A model generated the notes under the pieces. It ran no database searches. It worked only from the letters and a program-made list of their open reading frames with translations, and was not told the DNA's origin. From Helicobacter pylori (lineage in GTDB: Bacteria > Campylobacterota > Campylobacteria > Campylobacterales > Helicobacteraceae), in assembly GCA_008032935.1 (NCBI GenBank), contig CP032039.1, forward strand, positions 1,550,001 through 1,614,000: a DNA stretch of 64,000 bases, given 5' to 3'. A program made the position numbers and the translations under genes. Below, in pieces: positions 59,365-64,000 of this stretch (positions are counted from its first letter, which is position 1; each line of letters opens with the position of its first letter).

Positions 59365-60789
59365 TTAAAAACGATAACTCATAGAGCTCATCAAATAGCT
59401 TCTATCTTGAATGGTTTGAGCGAAATCAGGGTTATAACCGCTTGTAAAAAACCCTACCTTATAACCCTTATGCATCGTGATTTGATAGCCATTAACCATT
59501 AGCATGAAATAGATATGTTTTTTAAGGTTATATTTAAAAGTAACCCCTAAGCTTTGCGAATCAGCCCTTGGGGAATAGGTCAATTTCCCATACAATTGCA
59601 CCAAAAGATTTTTAACGCTCTTCCCTACAAAAGCGTTAATCGTTATGGAATTAGCGTTGTAAAAATTGGAATAAGCGTCTTCATAAGGGGTGTCATCTTT
59701 AGTGTCGTAAAAAGGATCAATGGGTGAGCCGTTCCAGCCTAATTGAACGCTCGCGTTCCCAAAATTCTTATACACGCTCCAGCCAAAACGATAAGAGCGG
59801 AAATTCACTCTTTGAAACACGAACAAACTCGCGCTTTTTTTACCCACTAAAGAGGCTCTGTAATAATCTTTAGACAAATAATCGCTATAAAGGGGGAACC
59901 ATGCGTAAAAAGTCGTTTGGATGCGCCAACCAGATTTCCAATAAGACTTTGTATCATGGGTGATTTCAAATCCAGGAGCGTTAAAATTCTTAGGGTAAAA
60001 CCAAATAAAAGGCACGACCCTAATGTATTTATTTTCGTAAATGAGATTTAAATTGTGCATGCCGTAGTTGGTTTTTTGCTTGTAATTGACAGGAGCGTAA
60101 AAATCTCTAATGGATTGCTCATTAGCTAAAGCCCTTCCAAAGGTGCTAAACCACTCTATCCTAAATTTTTTCCACCGGTAAAAAAGCTCAAACCCTTGAT
60201 TAAACCCGCTCAAAAACAAAGCTTTAGAGGGGTAACGCCCTAATTTAATCCCAAAAATATCCTTATATTGATAATCTAAATACAAATTGTATAACACATA
60301 AGGCCTGGCGTTTTGAGCCTTTTGCTCTCTGGTCCAATTTTGGCTGTGTTGCATCAAATAGCCCTCCCATCGCCCCATGTAATACCAGTTCGCTGGCTGA
60401 AACCCTGCCTTAGGGTTGGCTTCATCAATCAAAAATTTCGTGGAATCATACGCTAACGCTCCTATTTCGCCCCCCACCCCAAAACCCAGTTTGTGGTTTT
60501 CAATCCCTTTAGGGAGCAAACTAGAATCAATTTGCAAAGCCCCGGTAGTGGTTACATAACTCCCTGTAGGGTAAATCCCTTTTTTGGAATTGATGACTGA
60601 CTGGTTGAAAGCGATGCGCGAAAACGATCCCACTCTAGCGCTGATTTGATACTCAAAAGCGCTGAGGAAAACCCCATGCAAAGCCAAAAACCCTAGCCAA
60701 ACTTTTTGATTAAGCACCCTTTTATCAAACACCTTTTTATTGAAGTCTGATATTATGCCATAAAACAAACTCGCAAGTCGCTCGCTCAT
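59365..60789 (-). CDS. hofA: Hof-family outer membrane protein HofA
   Basis: Up to 474 residues. A hydrophobic signal (KVWLGFLALHGVFLSA) is followed by mature FEYQISARVGSFSRIAFNQ and a beta-barrel-like body rich in aromatic strands, ending in the outer-membrane Phe strand (DRSYLMSSMSYRF). The first ATG (60787-60789) has no ribosome site and lies directly after an 18-base T run on its strand; it puts about 28 residues before the hydrophobic core. A GTG start near residue 25 (LNQKVWLGF...) would give a more usual signal peptide. Confidence 0.85.
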   Translation of the reverse strand: MSERLASLFYGIISDFNKKVFDKRVLNQKVWLGFLALHGVFLSAFEYQISARVGSFSRIAFNQSVINSKKGIYPTGSYVTTTGALQIDSSLLPKGIENHKLGFGVGGEIGALAYDSTKFLIDEANPKAGFQPANWYYMGRWEGYLMQHSQNWTREQKAQNARPYVLYNLYLDYQYKDIFGIKLGRYPSKALFLSGFNQGFELFYRWKKFRIEWFSTFGRALANEQSIRDFYAPVNYKQKTNYGMHNLNLIYENKYIRVVPFIWFYPKNFNAPGFEITHDTKSYWKSGWRIQTTFYAWFPLYSDYLSKDYYRASLVGKKSASLFVFQRVNFRSYRFGWSVYKNFGNASVQLGWNGSPIDPFYDTKDDTPYEDAYSNFYNANSITINAFVGKSVKNLLVQLYGKLTYSPRADSQSLGVTFKYNLKKHIYFMLMVNGYQITMHKGYKVGFFTSGYNPDFAQTIQDRSYLMSSMSYRF

Positions 60790-60794
60790 TGTAG

Positions 60795-60812
60795 AAAAAA
60801 AAAAAAAAAAAA
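60795..60812 (-). repeat. A18/T18 homopolymer at the hofA start
   Basis: Eighteen A on the plus strand, i.e. T18 five bases before the first hofA ATG. Long T tracts in this species vary in length and alter transcription or leader stability. Confidence 0.85.
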
Positions 60813-60879
60813 CGATAAAATCACAAACCCCCCTTTTTTTACAAAAAGCAGGTTCAATTTAAAGATTTAAGGATTATGC

Positions 60880-62050
60880 ATGCAAGAGATTGTCCCTATT
60901 GTTGTGGCTTTTGATAACAATTATTGTATCCCTGCTGGCGTGAGTTTATTTTCCATGCTAGCAAACGCCAAACGAGAGAGAGAGAGAGAGAGTAAAACTC
61001 TTTTATAAAATTCATTGTTTGGTGGAGGGTTTAAGCCCAGAGAATATAGCCAAATTAGAAGAAACGATCGCTCCTTTTAGCACTTTTTCTAGCATAGAGT
61101 TTTTGGATATTACTGATGAAGAATTAGAACCACGCCATAATTATGATAAGCTTGGTCCTTTAATAGCTAATGAAATTAAAAAATTGTATTTAAAACTCAA
61201 TTCTTTTAGTCAAAAACGCTTTTCTAAAATGATCATGTGCCGTTTCTTTTTCGCTTCCCTTTTCCCCCAATACGAAAAGATGATCATGTTTGATGTGGAC
61301 ACTTTGTTTGTGGGCGATATTAGCGAGAGCTTTTTTATCCCCCTTGATGATCATTATTTTGGGGCTGTGAGAGAAAAAGATTTGATCGCTATGAGCAGGA
61401 ATTCGGCTAAGGATTTATACGAATTACGCCAAATGCGCACAAAAACCATTGGTGTCGCTGACGCTTTCCCTAATTTAGAAGAAGCGCAAATCCTTTTTGA
61501 CAACTATTTTAACGCCGGGTTTTTAGTCTTAAATTTAAAATCATGGCGTGAAGAAAATCTGGAAAACCAATTGGTTGGATTTTTCCTTTTGAAAAATGAA
61601 AAACTTTTATTTACCGATCAAGATGCTTTGTGTTTTGTGTGCCGTGGGAGGATTTTAGAATTGCCTTACTCCTACAATGCCCACCCCAGTTTCCTTGATA
61701 CGCCCTTATTCCCTAGCATCAAAGAAGCGCGCATGCTGCATTTTTGGGGCGATAAACCCTGGAAACTCTTAAGCGTCATTGGCGCGAAAAAATGGCATGA
61801 AATTTTGATCCAAACGCCTTTTAAAGACGCCTATTTTAACGCTCCCTTTTTAGATCACCTCTTTGAATCCCTTCAAAACAAGGATAAAGAAACCCAAGAA
61901 ATCCACGCTCTTAATAAAATCCTGTCTTTTTCAGACAAACGGCATTCTTTTGAATTCCTTCTGCCCAGGCTTTCTTCTAAACTCCTTATAGAATTTTTGC
62001 TTTTTAAAGCCAAACAAAAAGTGAAACGATTGATTAAAAGGGTTTTTTAA
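60880..62050 (+). CDS. GT8-family LPS glycosyltransferase, phase-variable and out of frame
   Basis: Glycosyltransferase of the RfaJ/WaaJ type (HP0208-like), 390 residues if in frame. Start ATG at 60880-60882 (MQEIVPIVVAFDNNYCIPAGVSLFSMLANAKRE), then a GA repeat at 60974-60992. With the present nine GA units plus G, translation leaves the frame and stops at TAA 61006-61008. The main domain is open from 61019 on and contains the DxD metal motif MFDVDTLFVGD, YFNAGFLVLNL, TDQDALC and HFWGDKPWK. One more GA unit, or two fewer, would restore one frame. It adds a hexose to the LPS core. Confidence 0.88.
60974..60992 (+). repeat. GA dinucleotide repeat, nine units plus G
   Basis: G(AG)9 inside the 5' part of the glycosyltransferase. 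Slipped-strand change by one unit shifts the frame by two bases, making this an on/off switch. Confidence 0.93.
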
Positions 62051-62064
62051 ACCCCCTTTCAAAA

Positions 62065-63171
62065 TTAATGCGAGCAAGCATGCGTTTGTGTGGGCTGAAT
62101 GTCCTTATTATCGGCTAGTTTTTCCTTTTCCACTCTCTCTAAAAAAACGCTTAAATCTTGTGCCATTTTTTCAAAAATCTTAGCGCTCACGCTATCAGGG
62201 TGAGAAATCACAATCGGCTCGCCCCTATCCCCCCCTAAACGCACTTTAGGCTCTAAAGGGAGCTTGGCTAAAATCTGCGTGTTATAAGCCTCTAATAATC
62301 CACTCATGGAATTTGAGCCAAAAATCTCGCTCTCTTTCTTGCAATGCTCGCACACAAAACTCCCCATATTTTCTACAATGCCCGCAATAGGAATGTGTAG
62401 TTTCTTAAACATGTCCAAACTCCGTTTAGCGTCATCTAAACTCACTATTTGAGGCGTAGTAACGGTGATTCCTGCACTCAATGGCACAGCTTGGGCTAGC
62501 GTGAGCTGTGCATCGCCTGTTCCTGGGGGCATATCCACCACCAAAACATCTAAATCCCCCCAAATAATATCGCTTAACATCTGCTCAATCGCTCGCATGA
62601 GCATGGGCCCTCGCCAAATGAGACTCTGCCCCTCATCATACAAAAGCCCCATGCTCATCACAGAAACGCCAAAAGCTTTTAAAGGAATGAGTTTTTTACC
62701 GCTAGGATCCATGATCACATCAGCGTTTTGCAAGCCCATCATTCTAGGGATATTAGGGCCATACACATCAGCGTCTAGTAACCCCACTTTTTGGTTTAAA
62801 TTCGCTAAAGCGATGCTTAAATTCACGCTGGTGGTGCTTTTACCCACACCGCCCTTCCCAGAGCTTATCATCACTACATGTTTAATGTTTTTAGCCAGAT
62901 TTTTAGTGGTGGGCTTTGGGGCTTGGGGCTTTGGCGGGGTTTTAATATCCAAATTCAAAGCTTTCACGCCCTTTTCTTGCATCGCTTTGGAGATATTTTC
63001 CCTTAAAATCGCGCTCGTTTCTTCAGAGCTTGAGGGGATTTCTATTAAAAGCCCTAATTGATCGTCATGCAAGGTGATGTTTTTAACAAAACCAAAGCTG
63101 ACAATATCCTTTTCAAAATTAGGGTAGATGATCGTTTTTAACGCGTTTAAGACATCTTCTTGGGTGAGCAT
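62065..63171 (-). CDS. mrp: Mrp/ApbC (NBP35-type) P-loop ATPase for Fe-S delivery
   Basis: 368 residues. N-terminal DUF59/MIP18 domain ([32 protein letters not shown]...), deviant Walker [47 protein letters not shown], and the cluster-binding CxxC in [14 protein letters not shown]. The ATG at 63169-63171 follows AAGGATTAAA; a longer in-frame reading upstream is spurious. Transfers Fe-S clusters made by NifU/NifS. Convergent with the glycosyltransferase, 14 bases apart. Confidence 0.94.
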   Translation of the reverse strand: MLTQEDVLNALKTIIYPNFEKDIVSFGFVKNITLHDDQLGLLIEIPSSSEETSAILRENISKAMQEKGVKALNLDIKTPPKPQAPKPTTKNLAKNIKHVVMISSGKGGVGKSTTSVNLSIALANLNQKVGLLDADVYGPNIPRMMGLQNADVIMDPSGKKLIPLKAFGVSVMSMGLLYDEGQSLIWRGPMLMRAIEQMLSDIIWGDLDVLVVDMPPGTGDAQLTLAQAVPLSAGITVTTPQIVSLDDAKRSLDMFKKLHIPIAGIVENMGSFVCEHCKKESEIFGSNSMSGLLEAYNTQILAKLPLEPKVRLGGDRGEPIVISHPDSVSAKIFEKMAQDLSVFLERVEKEKLADNKDIQPTQTHACSH

Positions 63172-63283
63172 TTTAATCCTTAAAATGATAGTATTTGAAT
63201 TTTCTTTATAGCATGTTTTGTTTAATTTTGCATTATAAATTAAATTTAGGTTTTTAAAGGATAGGGCATGGAATTTTATAAGC

Positions 63284-64000
63284 GTGTTTCGTGTTTTGAA
63301 ATTGCACCATTTTAGGAATTTGGGCAGAAAATCGCCTACAGAATTGCTTTTAAACTCAAGTTTTGATGAAAAACATGGGGGGTTGGTGATCTTGGTGGGG
63401 GAAAACAATGTGGGTAAGAGCAATATTTTAGAAGCCTTGAAGGCGTTTAATGATACAGGCATCAAACTCTGCAATGAGAACGATTACTCCAAAGACGATG
63501 AATCTAAAGAAGCCACTTTAAGCCTGGAAGAAGAAACAAGCCTTAATCATAAAACCATAGATTTTTCTTGCGTGGATTTGAAGATCCAAACTTTGAAGAT
63601 CCAAACTAAAGAGATTGGCGAGGGTTTAAAGGAACTATCAAAAACGCTAATCGTCTATCCTTTTGAAAAACATGTAGAAGCTTTAAGGGAACAATGCAGT
63701 AACATTGTTTTTATTCCCTCTAACAATAACGACTATTCAAATATTTGCACTTTTGTGAGTAATTTTACAAATCTTATCGACTCTTACAACCAGTTAAAAC
63801 CATTTTTACATTTTTACAAAGAATTAATCAAACATTTAAGCGGCAATAGCGAATGGATTAAAACTTTTTGTCAGTGCATCAAAGAAATCATAAAACACAA
63901 TACGCCTAATAAAGAATGCAATTCAGATGATTTTTTTGTCATAGGGAAGCACAAGCAAAATCAGTTATCAAAAATTTATTCTCGTTTTAAAAAACTTAGT
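63284..64000 (+). CDS. AAA-type ATPase of the RecF/OLD-like group, 5' part only
   Basis: 239 open codons to the window edge, from [23 protein letters not shown]. The Walker [18 protein letters not shown] near residue 50 and the FRNLG start define an SMC/RecF-like or OLD-like ATPase. The GTG at 63284 is the first in-frame start. An ATG at 63268-63270 with a better ribosome site (AAAGGAT) is out of frame by one base; dropping one T from the four at 63274-63277 would join it ([15 protein letters not shown]). Divergent from mrp. Could be a defence or DNA-repair gene; the right-hand part is needed. Confidence 0.7.
   Translation, partial: MFRVLKLHHFRNLGRKSPTELLLNSSFDEKHGGLVILVGENNVGKSNILEALKAFNDTGIKLCNENDYSKDDESKEATLSLEEETSLNHKTIDFSCVDLKIQTLKIQTKEIGEGLKELSKTLIVYPFEKHVEALREQCSNIVFIPSNNNDYSNICTFVSNFTNLIDSYNQLKPFLHFYKELIKHLSGNSEWIKTFCQCIKEIIKHNTPNKECNSDDFFVIGKHKQNQLSKIYSRFKKLS

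Overview
The window is a stretch of Helicobacter pylori chromosome (very high confidence). The evidence is the low-GC, AT-rich codon use, several outer-membrane proteins of the H. pylori-specific Hop and Hof families, napA, two cysteine-rich Sel1-repeat proteins (HcpA, HcpE), the NifU/NifS iron-sulfur pair and a phase-variable glycosyltransferase. From memory, the gene order follows strain 26695 locus tags HP0267 down to about HP0206, with strain-specific losses where 26695 carries HP0260/HP0261 and HP0217.

Layout. 1-6416, minus strand: an amidohydrolase, a dihydroorotase-like gene, ccdA, clpB and a restriction-modification pair whose nuclease carries a nonsense codon. 6673-11320, minus: one tight operon purA - fliJ-like - MotE-like - rseP - xseA. 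11419-14292, minus: hopF and hopG. tRNA-Ala and a Yej/Opp-type peptide importer (permease plus double ATPase) follow on the plus strand. 17294-20426, minus: a DUF2393 membrane protein, an SPFH/flotillin-like protein and the DEAD-box helicase RhpA. 20611-23095, plus: flgI - flgJ - flgS. Then come napA and a long co-oriented cluster: HP0242, HP0241, ispB, hemA, proS, hemC and a c-type cytochrome. hcpE follows, then a 0.77-kb gene-poor gap. 31695-34884, minus: HP0231 (DsbG-like) - HP0232 (lipoprotein) - HP0233 (ATP-grasp) - HP0234 (membrane). kdsB, hopA, tRNA-Asn, a SulP transporter, hopM, a TauE-type transporter, msrAB, radA, a ribbon-helix-helix regulator, nifU/nifS, an HTH protein, a PEBP protein, dxr - cdsA - a DASS transporter, mnmG - dapE, hcpA, htpG, hofA, a GT8 glycosyltransferase, mrp and the start of an AAA ATPase complete the window.

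Genes that work together: hemA and hemC (tetrapyrrole synthesis) beside a c-type cytochrome and near ccdA; NifU, NifS and Mrp (Fe-S assembly and delivery); FlgI, FlgJ, FlgS and the FliJ- and MotE-like proteins (flagellum); HP0231, CcdA, HcpA and HcpE (periplasmic disulfide chemistry and disulfide-rich clients); KdsB, the GT8 enzyme and the Hop/Hof porins (outer surface); and ClpB, HtpG, MsrAB and NapA (stress).

Two matters of state stand out. Seven genes (pyrC-like, clpB, HP0257, HP0248, hemA, proS, hopA) are each broken by one missing base in a short homopolymer. Restoring that base gives proteins of the expected family size, and hemA and proS are essential, so most or all of these breaks look like sequencing errors. 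In contrast, the nonsense codon in the restriction enzyme and the out-of-frame GA repeat in the glycosyltransferase are not homopolymer events and may be real biology. I found no insertion sequence, CRISPR array, rRNA gene or prophage.
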